Source: Agarophyton chilense (lineage: Eukaryota > Rhodophyta > Florideophyceae > Gracilariales > Gracilariaceae). From it: a DNA stretch of 64,000 nt. Position numbers and translations under genes: made by a program. The DNA lies in the NCBI GenBank assembly GCA_030374765.1, contig JARGXX010000106.1, forward strand, positions 124,001-188,000. The letters run 5' to 3'. Numbering within the stretch: position 1 is the first letter of the stretch; every line of letters starts with the position of its first letter. The notes below the pieces were generated by a model, which saw only the letters and a program-made list of their open reading frames with translations, ran no database searches and was not told where the DNA came from. Shown piece by piece: positions 1 to 12,359 of this stretch.

Positions 1-193
1 AGCATGATCGCGTTTCAATGGTAGGCTGTGTCAAAGGCACCCTTAGAAACATCTCCGAGCACGTCATACCTCATGATGACACTGTCTAGAGTCGATTCAT
101 TGGGCTCATGACTCGTGTTATGTGTAAGCTTACTGATAACATTTTCGTTGTATCATGCCACACATTCGCTACTCCAGTGCCTTTTGGAAATTA

Positions 194-1290
194 TTACGCA
201 GAACAAACCAACTCGCACCTCACAACTGTGCAATTGGACGAAGAAGATGCACATTTCTCCTCAAAGAAAACACTTTTTGCGTCCTCCACATCCCTTTCGA
301 AGAGGACGGGTTTCTCATCGTTAGATTCACGACGCCTCTCTTTGTATGCAACTCTTCCGTGCTCAACATCAGACCGCTCACAACCAACGTGCCATTTCAA
401 TATTCTCTCTCCATTCTTTTCGCCACGCATCGCAAAGCCTATCCCAGTTTTCTTTGGACCAGTGTCCTCGTCATCGTTTTTTTTCGGCGGAGGAGTCGGA
501 ATCAGAGACACAAACAAGCCAGCGTTTCTCCGGATTTTGTTTCAGGTCTCCCATAGATAAAAACTTACGATTTGAAGATACAATCGGCTGGCTATCATCT
601 TCGAAATCTGCTACAGCAATTCTTCGTTGGCGACCGTGGAACCTCTCCTTCTTATAAAAGCACCGATTCCTTGTTCCCTTGCCTACTGCATCACTCTCAT
701 CTAAGCGGGACTTGTTTACTTCACTCTCCTCAAAGCTGTAATTGGCGGTACCTCTGTTTACATCATGACGCCCACTTCTTTGATCATACTTGGCAGAAAA
801 GCTTTCCTTAGGATGCAAGCTTAGTTCATTCTTGTTTACGTTTCTCTGACTCGGGTCCTCGTTACTCACACGTTGCTTCTGGTCTCTCTCTGAACCCTCC
901 ATCAGATGGTGAGACGATTTCCGTCCTGGCTGATTCCTTGGACGTTGAGCAAGCTTTCTCTTCTTCATCAGTTTCCTCTCCTTTCTGCTATTTCGATGTG
1001 CGACTTCATTGCAGAGTTTCTTGGTGATAGATTTCGTCGCTTCCCAGTCCCCTTCCGTGTAGATCAAAAGTTTGTGCTTTTCATTGACCTCTTCTACAAC
1101 TGCTGTCACAGCCTTGTCGAAAACCGAGGGACTGGTTACTTTCCTGATGTCACGAAAGCTTCTTCGTCCTACGTGCGGTGAAATATGTTTTTCAAGCGAA
1201 GCTCACGGCCCACAGTTCTTAAGACAGTCACTGAGTACTTGTTGGGAGTCTTGAACGAAAACTCGACTCGATGAGTCTAATTCTCCTTCA
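194..1290 (-). pseudogene. Broken accessory gene of a Tnp2-type element
   Basis: Minus-strand reading frame of about 360 codons lying divergent to the Tnp2 remnant at 2256. Reading from 1290 downward, the frame passes one TGA near 1217, then carries the segment SFRDIRKV, then EKHKLLIYTEGDWEATKSI, then a long K/R/E/S-rich hydrophilic region. It continues to 471, where the T8 run at 477-484 marks a frameshift into the frame that ends at 194 and begins NDDEDTGPKK. The RKV...EKH..L.Y.EG.W segment matches, with the same order and spacing, the minus-strand gene at 55778-56410, which sits beside a second transposase. No start codon was found and no known domain recognised. The charged composition would suit a DNA- or protein-binding helper protein; that is inference. 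It could also be a gag-like protein. Confidence 0.5.
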
Positions 1291-2255
1291 GGGCTTCGTT
1301 ATGTTGTTCAATTGCTTTGCTTGTCTCTGTTCCAACGTTGAACAAGCTCGTATTTTTGGTCGACATTCGTGAACCAGGCGGGGGAATCACCACCTTGTTC
1401 CCTATCATAACCATGTTGTATAGCGATATGTTCAGTGAGTTATGAACTACAATGAGTTCGGAAGGTAGCATTTGGTATTTCCCAAACGTTGGAACGGATT
1501 TATGACGTCTTCTGGGTGAAACGAGAGAATGCAGGCTCGTTCTTCTGCTCGGAGCATAACTAAAGCCTTGAACTCTCAGTCGTTTTGACTCCGCGGAAAA
1601 AAAGAAAGGTATCGAAGAGAAAATTCCCGCGTAACGAGCGGATGGGGTTGATGCGCAACTTCCTCGACGTGTGACGTGACCACATCGTGATTCATATCAC
1701 TCTGACTGCAGTTTAAAATTGTTCTTCACTATATTGGTACATAGTCGCCAAGGTAAAGCTGTTTTTTGTCTCCAACCTTGTTTGAAGGCCTTTCTGATGA
1801 CTCAATGAGCCATATAATATGTGGGTGAAATGTAAAAGAGGCAGATTCTGTCACGCAGTGGTGTAATACCTGCTCCACTCAACTATCTTCATATATGTAC
1901 CTGAAACCTTTGAAACGAAAACATGTGTTCCTCCACAACTCCCGTTAATTCTTCATGTCTCCAAGAGTGTTGAGTGAAAGTGTCCTGCACTATTCTAGCC
2001 TTTTTACCCATTACTTCGACGCACGCCAGCCAGATTGGACCTCCCTCCGGTCGAGAATTTAGGCCAGTGCATTAGAAAACTTGTATTCAACTTGATTCCA
2101 AGCTTCAGTTGTGTTTTCTTGACATATATCTACTATGAGGCTGCTGGGACACGTCTGTCGTCCACAGTACAACTGCCGATGTGAAACGGGAAAATTAGTA
2201 TCAAGAGAGACTTCGATGTGGCATAGAGCGGTTGCAATTCAGATATTGACCGACG
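1291..2255. other. Spacer between two divergent gene remnants
   Basis: No long open frame on either strand apart from a 64-codon minus-strand frame at 1277-1471. It lies between the 5' ends of the accessory remnant and the Tnp2 remnant, so it could hold their promoters. I see no recognisable motif. Confidence 0.4.
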
Positions 2256-5134
2256 ATGAACAAGATGGAGACCCCTTTTGTACACATTCGACGTCCTACT
2301 GCCATTAATAACTGTTTAAAACTTCAGGGTCTATTTGCCCAGGTCGCAGAGTCAGATGAAGATAGTTTTAACATGGCTTACGACTCTTCATCCAATCTAA
2401 CTTCGTCGACATTCGGAGGTGATTCATCACATCAAACACAGTATGCAAGCAGTGACCATGAAGAGCTGTCATCATCAACGGATTTGATAACGGTCAGCGC
2501 CCAACTGGCTCACACACTTGATCTTCGTTCTAGTGCGCGACAGGGAAATAATAAACTCGTCTGCAGGGACAGAAGGTTTGCTGCGTTTATGGAAAAGAAC
2601 ACCAAATATACTACACTTAACATCAAGCACTCCGTAGACAACGAATACATGAATGATCTTATCAAAGACTGCAGCTTGAATGAGACGCCTGCTATTCGAT
2701 ATGACTTATATCTTGGAGTACGCAAAGCATTGTTGCTTAACTCTGGGCTTTATACTACCAAGCACGTATGTTGTCCCGTCTTCCACAAAGCTCTTGAGGT
2801 AAAAACCAACGGTTCGGCCGTAAGGTGTTCGCACTGCACTGAAGAGCAAAGTGGTCGCATCAAGAGTTTTGAATACGTTCCAGTGTGGGAGCGTATGGAG
2901 ATGATGCTTCGGAGCCCTGCTGTAGGACATCTTCTTTTCAACTATCTCTTGGAGGGTATCGCTGATATTGACCGCTCTTATCATGATTTCTTCTCTGGAA
3001 GGTTTTCCGAAAATTTTTTTCACAGCAAGGTGGTCGGGAGCACGTGAAATATGACATATTCCTCGCATTATCTTCCGACAGTTTGCAGCCTTTCAAGTCA
3101 GATACCTACACATATTGGGTGGCTCTCTGTGTCATTTTGAACCCTCCCTCCAGTATAAGATTCAAGTCCAGACGTTTGCTTCTGATGGTTATCATCCCTG
3201 GCCCTAACCAACCAAAGGAACTCAAGACCTTCCTGCACTCCTTTGTGTCCGAGATGCAAAGCCTCTCAACCTCCGGAAGAAAAGCAGCATTATGGAACGA
3301 CGAGCAAAAGTTGGTGCATAAGCATCTGATTTTCTCTTTAGCAGATCTACCGGGAGTTAAGAAGCTCACGCATCTCAAAGGTCCTAATGGGCTTGTGCCT
3401 TGTCGTGTCTGCCTTGTAAAAGGCATTCAAGTTCAGTATTGTTACTTTCCACCGACTATTCTTGATCATGACCGATCAAACTCGAAACGGAGAGCTGTCG
3501 AACGTGTCTTATGGGTTCCATCATGCCTTCCTCTCCGATCTCATGGGCAGGTTATCCAGACCTAGGATAAAATGAAAAAGATGAAGAACAAAGTTCCCAA
3601 GTTTGAACTTGAACAGCAGCTCAAAGAGAATGGATTATCTTCTACAGTTCCCACTCCTCTGCTAGGCCTTAACGCAATACGTGCATTTAACTCGTTTCCT
3701 GATATCATGCACTTGTTGTTTGAGAATGTTGCCCAAGATATTGTTTCAATATGGTGTAATGATTATAGTATGCGTACTGAGTTGGCATATCTGTCATCAC
3801 GAAAAGCATTTGCAGCTGTGAACCATAACTTACAGGCATGTCGGAAAGGTTTTGGCCCAAACTATTGCAGAGCACCACAGGGCTTAGAGAAACATGGATC
3901 GTGGAAAGCAACCGAATCGAAGTTAATCACGATCTCCACAAGTCTTGTGGTACTAGATGGATGGGTTCCTCGTGAAGCTTTGGATGGTTGGAAGCACTTT
4001 GGGCTGCTTGTTCGAAAAGATTGTCGATGGACACATACTGAAGAAGACGTAAATGAGATTGAAGCTTGGGCAAAAGCTTTCTACGATCATTTTGTTCATT
4101 TAGAACATATACAATCGCGTTCATCTCTGCAAGTATGAGTTCCATCTTCTTCTCCATCTCGCCGATAATATTCGAGACTGTGGGCAAATTTCTCTACTTG
4201 GACAGTGGACAACTGAGAACTTCATCAGCTATGTCAACAAAATGACTAAAGCAAAGCATCTATTTGCTGAATCTGCGAGGGAAAAGATCAAATATCATGC
4301 CGCAGTTTCTCGCTATAGTATGCGCTACGGAGTTCCGATTCCTCATCTTGAGGATCAGGACGTAGAAACTCTGTACCAGTTCTCTATTACCAGTGGTGAC
4401 TGTCCAAGCTAGGGAGCCCACTTTTCTCTTCTTGGTCCAAGCTTTCAGTGCTCTATCTCTCAATTAGAAAAACGCGACATACCGGGTCTACGAGGTTTCC
4501 TCGAGCGGTACTACATGTCCAAGCTCGAACATTCGCGCAATGAGGCTCATGGACTTCTCGAAGCAAACGATGCAATCACTCTCTGGGGTCGTTTAAGGGA
4601 CGATAAAACTCTTACCATGATGCCATGGACATATCATGAGTCCTCTCAGTACGAGGAACAGAGACAAACGAGTTACTTCTCTAATATGTTTCGCATCCGG
4701 AGCTCAAAAGAAGTGGAAGCTTACTGTGGGAAGACATTTTTTTCTTAAGCCAAGAGTTGAAAGACGTGTTTTACATGCTTGTTGTCGCCGATTGGCTTAA
4801 TCGGGAGTTGAAAAGAGGCTCCCAAGGTCAAGTGTACGCATACTGCAACAAAACGATTAGTTCCCTTTTTATTTCTCGAACTGTACATGTTTTGGAAGTC
4901 ACTAGTCATCCTATCGGTGTGGTGCATCTGCAGTATCCTGGACGTGGAAAGAAATTTATAGCACGACTCTACTTTGTTGACGGAATGCGTGACACAGTCG
5001 GTGTCATGGCCTATCTTGCTAAGAATGATATTGTAAGAGGCATTTTGAAAAGTATTGATTCTTTGATGACTGCCTTGTTCCAAGGCTCTGAGAGGAAAGC
5101 TTTGCATTATTACTTGATATTTTGGGTTTAGCAA
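2256..5134 (+). pseudogene. Tnp2 (CACTA/CMC-type) transposase, broken
   Basis: About 960 codons of a DDE-type transposase of the Tnp2 family, the cut-and-paste enzyme of CACTA/En-Spm-like elements. ATG at 2256. In order: a Cys-containing segment (CCPVFHK, then CSHC), the family-typical YVPVWERMEMMLRSP, a catalytic-core segment LSSDSLQPFKSDTYTYW, then VIIPGPNQPKELKTFLHSFV, then LKGPNGLVPCRVC, FPDIMHLLFENVAQDI and YEFHLLLHLADNIRDCG. The frame changes at about 3045 and returns at about 4135 and shifts again at about 4750. In-frame TAGs lie at 3563-3565 and 4410-4412. Similar-looking sequence may run on to about 5400 in mixed frames. The order of motifs is that of fungal and plant Tnp2 proteins, so identity is fairly sure. 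It cannot make a full protein. No CACTA-type terminal repeats were located. Confidence 0.85.
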
Positions 5135-8100
5135 AGCGGAAACTGTTTGTCATGTGGTTGAGGGAAGCTGGTAATCAGGCACCCGTTTTGTAGGATACAG
5201 CTTATATTCAAGTTTAGTGATACAAACAACCAAAACGATGGTGCCTTCATCCCACCTACCACGATGCAATGAATATCCAGGAGCACTATCCATTCACGAA
5301 AACTTTTGTTGATGAGAAAAGTCAATTGCAAAACAAGTGTCGAAGTACTACGGCATTGACACTACGGAGCAGTGGGCTATTACATCCGCAGAACTATCCA
5401 TCAAGACTTTCGTGACCCACCCTACTCTTTCTCTCTGACACTTATGCGGAGAGAGACTGATTGTCTGAGAGTTTGGTTGCCGTGGATCAGCTCCTGCACG
5501 TCTACACGTACATGTAACTTCATACACGTATTCCACTCGCAGAGAAATTTGACTTCAGCCATATACCTCTCGATTCGCAAGACGTTTGAAGCTCTGAATT
5601 TCCTGCCATTTTCGTTTCCCATTCTTTTGTTTTCATCCCCTGCCTTTCCCAATTTAACCCATCCTCTCGTGTTTACTGTCGCCTCTTCTCCTCCTGCACA
5701 GCGTCTTACATTACCGTATCTGCTATCCACGCTTGCGCGATACTTTGCACGTTCATTACCACATCTCGCTGAAGCGCTTATGCGCATGTCCTTTCCGCGC
5801 TAGTGCGTTCATGTGCACGCTTATCACTGCATCTTGTTTGAATCATTTTAGATAGTATGCAACGCTTGTACTGCATTTTTTTGCCTCGTTTTTTCATAAC
5901 ATGCACGCCCATGAATTGTCCATATTCTATACTCGTCCGTTGCCGACTCAACGTGCTGCAACCATGCAGTATCGTTCTGCTTCGCGACAATCGTGATCGT
6001 GCATCATGGTTAAACTCTTCTACATTAATTCATCCTTGTTGTTTGCCTCCGTGATATGGAGTATCTCTTCTACCTTTCAACCATGGCCAAACTTCTTTCC
6101 CTTTGTTTACGATTTTTTATCACAGAACAATTTGAACGTACGGTACTGTTTCTCGTTTGCAAACAACGTCTTCAAGTCTATGACGGGTATCGTGCTATCT
6201 TTCCGAAAAGTTCCTGATGCGAATGATTTCGGATTCTTTCTTTCATTTGTTTGGCCTTCTTCAGCTACCTTTCACGGTAACTTGGCGCTTCCACTGCGCT
6301 CGAAAATGGTCCCGGAAGGCATGGATCTCCACTCGTTCTGGCTGACGCGTTGACAGTCCCTCGCTCCTTCCGCAGATTCCCTGTTAATAACTACACACTT
6401 CAACTTCGCCATACAGCCAATCCTGCGCTGACTTCTGGCAGTCTCCCCGTCAGCGCCGTTGCGCCTCAGGATTTTGTGGACAAGAGCAGGCTCCTACCGG
6501 CCAAATGATTCAAAAGCACCAAGCAATATTCATTCCCCTTCGTCGAGTTGTTCGACTTCTTCAGCCACACATGGAAATCTAAAAGAATGTAACATGCCAG
6601 GTAGTCCATTCGGCACGAGGCAACCCCTATACCACCCTCGATGTTGAGAGGGTTTGGTCGTTCCAGGTAGCTCAATCCTTAAAACCAATTGAGATGCCAC
6701 TACATCTCAATCCAATGAGCAAAAGGAAAATACCAAAGGTTCTGAGTTCTCGTTTTCGTTTAGAACGACACCATAGTCTGAGCTCGTGTGCGCTTCCATC
6801 AATCTTGGCGCTGTACCTTCTCTCTCTAAAATATCCGGGAATTTGCGCAAATATGAGTTGATGCATATTTCCTTGCCGTTCTTCCCCGACGCGCTTTGAT
6901 AAAACTTCTCCACCCCGCCTCGGTTTCCTGTTTCCCTGTTGCCCATATGGTCTTCTTGGTACGGAGCTCCGTCTTCAATGTTTTTGTTCGAGCGTGTGCA
7001 AGAATTCACGACTACGCCGCTCCCACAAACCACTGTTCCGTATGATCTTGCTATTTTTTGTCCCGTTCAACCAATTTGACGCACTGGCCTCGACAGAAGA
7101 AAAGCGAACTATGGCCTTTTCGCCAGCGCGCTGTACTACATGAAGAAATCAGCCGGATACTCATATGAACTTTGTGGTCAGACTATTAACTTTGAATGCT
7201 ACTCTTGTCATTGACCTGGTGGACAGAATTCAGGACAGTTGTAAACATGTCGTCCATTTATTGCCACAAACTTCGAATTCTGTGGTACTCGTATCAAAAT
7301 TTGGTAGCTCAATTGGCTCTACTTGCTTACAAAACTGCAGACGAAAGGCAGCATAGCTGTATCGAACACGTGGCGTACTTGTATGTCTCTGGTAGGTTTC
7401 AGAAGGTCGAGTTATGCGTGCATGGCGAACAGGAGGCGTACATGTTTCGGGCTCATGGCGTTAAAAACCGGAGAGTATGACATTTGTACGGCATCGGGAG
7501 CAATCGGTTGCACAATGACAGTCTTGCAACGACAGGCGTAAAAGCTTTACAGAATTTTATATTAATTATTCCACGCTAATGGAATTGGTTATACAAATGG
7601 CTTACTCTAGCTTTAATATTGCACGCCATTTGTTGCACTAAAGTGTATGCCATTTGTTGCACTTACGAAGCGATAAACATTTCCTATAGAAATGAGGCAC
7701 ACCAATAAATGAGGGCGTTCGATGCTTCCTCTACAGAGGTTTTGGGAGATTGAAAAAAGTTAGTTGTAATCAGATTGGTCATTCCTGAGATCTAGAAGGT
7801 GTTCCTTACCAGTACGACTTAGTCCAATTTCCAAAAAGTCAAATTCAGAAAGATTGTTACGCGCTGTACCGTGGAAGGCCGTCCCAAATAGCCGCTGGTC
7901 TTTCTCACCGCAAACTGTTAATATGGATTGATTTCAGGCCTGGGCGATGTTCTCAACGTCAGTTGTCATTATGCACCGGTAGATATATTACTGCAGTACA
8001 CATATGGTGTCTTGTCAACCATGAAGACCACCGGTACCAGTATGAGCAATGATGCCAAGACGAAGTTACAGGTCCCCTGTTCTGCCTGGAATCCATGTCG

Positions 8101-11100
8101 TGTCCTTGGGGGGCGCCTGCTTTGTTCGCGATTCACTTCAAGGTTCTGCAGTAGGAAGTCATGCTTCGCCTCCTGTGTTGTACAGATCTCGTTATACCAT
8201 GGCCACTCGAAGTTCTCAATGCAGGAGGATCGGAGCTCTCGTATTATGACCAATCATTATACTGTGCCTGAGGCAGACCATATTCCCACCCGATATGCCT
8301 AATCATTTTCCGTGCCCTTTACATGGACGCGAGCATAGTCATACATGCTAATAAGTACGGACCATCTCAGGACCATCCGTACTGACGTCTGTAATGGATC
8401 AGTTGCAATGAAAACTGGTTCAAAGAGAAAAATGAGGTTGTTATCATTCCTGAAAAGGTCAAAAAATGGGTGCTGCTACCAGCCAGGGCATGCAAACCAG
8501 AGTTGCAAGAACTGCATGTGCTTCACTTGAAAGTATGGACCGGTAAAGACGACTTTTGTTGAACAGAACGGAACAGATTGAAATTGAGGCTCGTCGTAGG
8601 ATCGCATATTGCGGGCTTAATTCATCGTAGGGTACCCTTATACCAATTCCTAGCCATAGGCTGTGTCATGCTTCAGTAAAAGTGTACAAACTTTAATTCT
8701 TGTCATGGTGAGACTGTGTTCCCGGCTTCCTGAGTGCCGCTTTGATGGCTCCAAACGCGTTTATTTCGACCCCTCCGAATCTGAAGGTATCTAAGTCAAT
8801 TCGAGGTACAGTTTGGTTTTTTCGTTTGCATGCTTGGATGTACACACTTTTTATTCACTTATGCTGTGGACTAGTGAGATTTGAGAAATTCGGAATACCA
8901 TTTTCCCACGGCAACACGCAAAAGAAATAGTTGTAGGGCAGCACCAGTCAATGGGGGTTCCATGGTAACAAAACCACTAAGCCGTCTAGTGTCGTATATG
9001 ACACACTCAGCAGATATGAACCTCCCGTATCCACATGATCGAAGTTGCAACAAGGGGACATCTGGCAGGGTATACATTCTTCTGACGCTCAAAACACCAT
9101 CGGAAGAGTGATTGGAAGAAGTTGATAAGGCCTTTAATGGTAACGTGATATAATTGAGCCAGTACAGATGATGAAGTTGAAGATTTTACAGAGTAACTTA
9201 AGCCTCGGCAGACTTCATATGCGTGTTTGAATTTATAGCACGATGGCCGACCCTCGTTGGAGCGAATGTCTGATGTGGGGTGATGAATGACTCGAAAGGT
9301 TGAGAATTCTTTGCAAGAGAGTGCCACCAATACCCATATGAGGGGTTAAATGTAGAGAATACTGTGAGCCAGCCAGCTCAGAAGGCTCTTGTTCGTCGTT
9401 GGGCTTTGAAAAATGATTCGAAATGGTGTAATTAGTAATACGACCAAAGTCTGCAGTGAAGCTGAAACTTGCTGGAATAGGTTTAGGGCCGAGGAGAGGC
9501 GCAGAGGACCCCACCAAGATTGTATTGTGTTTTACAGTTTCAGCTTACACCAGGTTTCCTACAAACTTGTCCAGAAAATGTCGCTTTTCTTGGAAGTATT
9601 TATGAATTTTTAGGCAAACGGACCGGGCGTTGGGTTTGTAGTCTGGTCCAGGAGTGCTACCGTCTTTTTGTTTCTAAAAACCTCATACCAAACCTTACCA
9701 CCGTCTGCCTTGAGGGAGGTGAACTCGGATTTCATTTTCTTCTTCTGGTGATATGTAGCCTTTATGCAGTAGTGGCCTCAATGCAGGATTCCTTGGCTTT
9801 TGAATGGAACAAACGGACATGGTGGAACACAACGCTGCGGTGTCGTCGTTCTTGGCGTGGCTTCTTTTTGTTATGTATGCCACTTGTACGTTTCGGTTAC
9901 TTTTCTTGGAGTGCGAGATTCTGATTTCTGGTATCTATGTTTCGTTCTTGACGCAATTCCTGTATCGACCATCCCAAAAGCCTCTGACACAGGAAGGGCG
10001 TATTGCATGAAATCCCAAAAATCTTCCTGACGTCTGCATTTGAAAATTAAAGGTCCGTTTACAGTCTCAAACGAAGAGATTTGGGCTTCAACGCGCAAAT
10101 AATGTGCGATACCTCCATCTTCTGGTTAGACTTGAATACCATAACAAACCCATGTCTGCTTGTACTCGATGTATATGAGGTGAAAAGAAATTTCATTCAT
10201 TCTTGATCGGGCAGTTCTATCTGGCATATCCATTTTGATATTCATGGCTACAAGTCCATCCAAAGAAGAACTTAAGACCTTCTTTGAGCTCTTTGGACTT
10301 AGACTGTAAGTCTCTTTGCAGAGCATTGTCCGTATGCTCTATTCCCTTCTCTTCATAATCGCTGAAACCAAGCCCTATTACAGACTGTATTCTTTCGGGG
10401 TCCACCTGATACTTATGATTGACCAGGCGTACTGGTTCTGCTGTGGGGGAGTCAACAACAGCCCGTTGAAGTCCGCCAGCTATGGTATCAGTTGAATATT
10501 GATCAGACTGGTGCAAAAATGTTTGCATAGAGGCGAAATCGGTGCAAATCAGTAGGGAGTGACTGACGGACGTCGAGAAGAAGCTTGGTTATCTTCTGGG
10601 CAAATTACTTCGAGCTGAAGCAATGAGATTTGCATTGGATCCTGATATTTTTTCGTTGATCAATCGGAAATTGATGAACATCGAAAACTTCAATTGTTAC
10701 CGTTCAAACAGTACTCGCTGTGCTTTTTCCACAGCGATGCTTGTTAAAGAGAAAAAAAATTGTATAATGGTGGGTTCGATGTTATCATTTACTGATATCT
10801 AACTTATAGAATTCTTAAATAGTAATCTCGGGTGTCTACGTCTGTGTTCTCGGAAAGCTAGTATGGGGTGCTAGATTGTCTATTGTTAGAAATAAAAAAA
10901 ACGCAAAATTTTGATGCCAGAATATCTAGCGCAAAATACTAGCCCAAGTAAATTTTGGGGAACATGTAGAAATCTAGACAACTTCCATACTAACACCGGG
11001 GCACTGGAAAGAATGGAAGAAAACTTGGAAGATATCTTTCGACGCTCATTCATCCTAGACTATGAATTCTACAGATCATGAAAATATTACTGAATGCTAT

Positions 11101-11160
11101 CTGGGGAATGATCATTCACATCGCGCAGGTATTGTAGCTATTATGAACCGTTCAAATGCC
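5135..11160. other. About 6 kb without a supportable gene
   Basis: Only short frames with no recognisable domain. The top strand is pyrimidine-rich at about 5.5-6.7 kb. The frame at 5372-5803 (+, 143 codons) is the longest and looks compositional. Scraps at 6459-7541 and 7928-8302 may be eroded coding sequence but I cannot assign them. The part from 9.9 to 11.1 kb is AT-richer. Confidence 0.4.
7625..7663. repeat. Short direct repeat, two copies
   Basis: GCCATTTGTTGCACT occurs twice, at 7625-7639 and 7649-7663, a 24-base period. No further copies were seen. Confidence 0.7.
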
Positions 11161-11199
11161 CTACAAATTCTCTATAGTGCCCTGTAATGACCCTAACGG

Positions 11200-11351
11200 G
11201 CAGCACATAGTGCTGCGATTCTGCAAAGGAGACCCGAAACGGGTCCCCGTTGCACGGTAAATGAGATCTTTCCATTTCATATGTGGGGATGCGCTTTTTA
11301 TCAAGTTTTCGAATCGTTGCGCTTCACTTCGCGTCGCGCTTTGCACGACGC
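11200..11351. repeat. Cluster of three short perfect hairpins
   Basis: GCAGCAC-ATA-GTGCTGC at 11200-11216, GACCCG-AAA-CGGGTC at 11231-11245, and GCGTCG/CGACGC arms at 11331-11336 and 11346-11351. They stand at the left edge of the block where base composition changes from AT-rich to C/T-rich. They might belong to an element end or a small structured RNA; nothing shows which. Confidence 0.5.
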
Positions 11352-11359
11352 AAAGTACT

Positions 11360-12359
11360 CTTCATTCTCCGAGAACCGTCCAAGAGGTACCCACAGTTCA
11401 CCGTTCATCTTCTTCAATCACCAATTCCTACATAACTAGATAGAAATCACAAAATCACACAAGTTCGAACCCAATTCTTTGCTTCGTGCAAGGGCATTCC
11501 ATATAAACAAACTTATCTCTGCCAAATATGTGCTCCTTGTCTTGCCCCCACTTTCCTAATTCGTATCAATAAACAGCCAGAAGTCATATCTCTGTCCCAA
11601 AACAAATCCAAACCATATCAGCACTACACTCACCTCTAGCGGGACCACTTATCTCAGCTGTCATCCAATCTTGCCCAATCATGCACAACCCACTCACCCG
11701 CTTACCCTCCACCCCAAGCTACATCACCCATTGGTTCCCTCGCGCTTCTGCCGCTCTCTTATGACAACAAAGTTTGAAAGACCAAGATCAACATAGACCA
11801 CGTACATCCAACTTGCAAGCTGTTCAACCCATCACCTCCCACACCGCACCCCATCACGTAACCCTCCACTTGCGCTTCGCCCGTATGCTCATAAACATAA
11901 GCCAAGTCAACACTTGAGAAGCGAACGCGGAAACGTACAAAATACAGCTTTTCATGCACCTCGAAAGGGCGGAAGGTCTACCAGGTCCTTGCCAATATCA
12001 TATCACAAGATCCCAGGATCCCACTACCGCGCACCCAGTCACTAGGAAGACACCACAGCTTTACTCACAATCAAAACGACTTGTGGGAGTATTTGGCGGG
12101 TCTCTGGCGCATTACTTGACCTTGTTGACTATGTGTGATAAGTTTAAACTCTCCCCACCGTTTATGTTTTGCATCTTCCCCATCTCCATCCTGTATATGT
12201 TCTCCCTCTCTCACCTTGTCCTACGTCTTTTCCACATCCCCGATTTATATTCCGGGATCGCGCGAAGGCACCCTTCACACCATGCACCTTTGTCACTTTC
12301 CAAGGTGCACCTTCCAGACGAAAGGCCATACCTCTCTTGTCCAACACTAGCACCGGTGT
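11360..12359. other. C/T-rich leader region
   Basis: Strongly pyrimidine-rich on the top strand, with only short frames. It precedes the transposase-like remnant starting near 12360 and may hold its 5' part in broken frames. No motif recognised. Confidence 0.3.

Noticed and set aside
471..1109. Serpentine-rich plus-strand frames (108-560, 155-556) as genes
   Set aside because: The minus strand carries the coherent K/E-rich protein with a homologue at 55.8 kb, so the plus-strand frames are shadows.
11455..11480. tRNA B-box-like GTTCGAACC
   Set aside because: No A box, cloverleaf arms or acceptor stem at the right distances.
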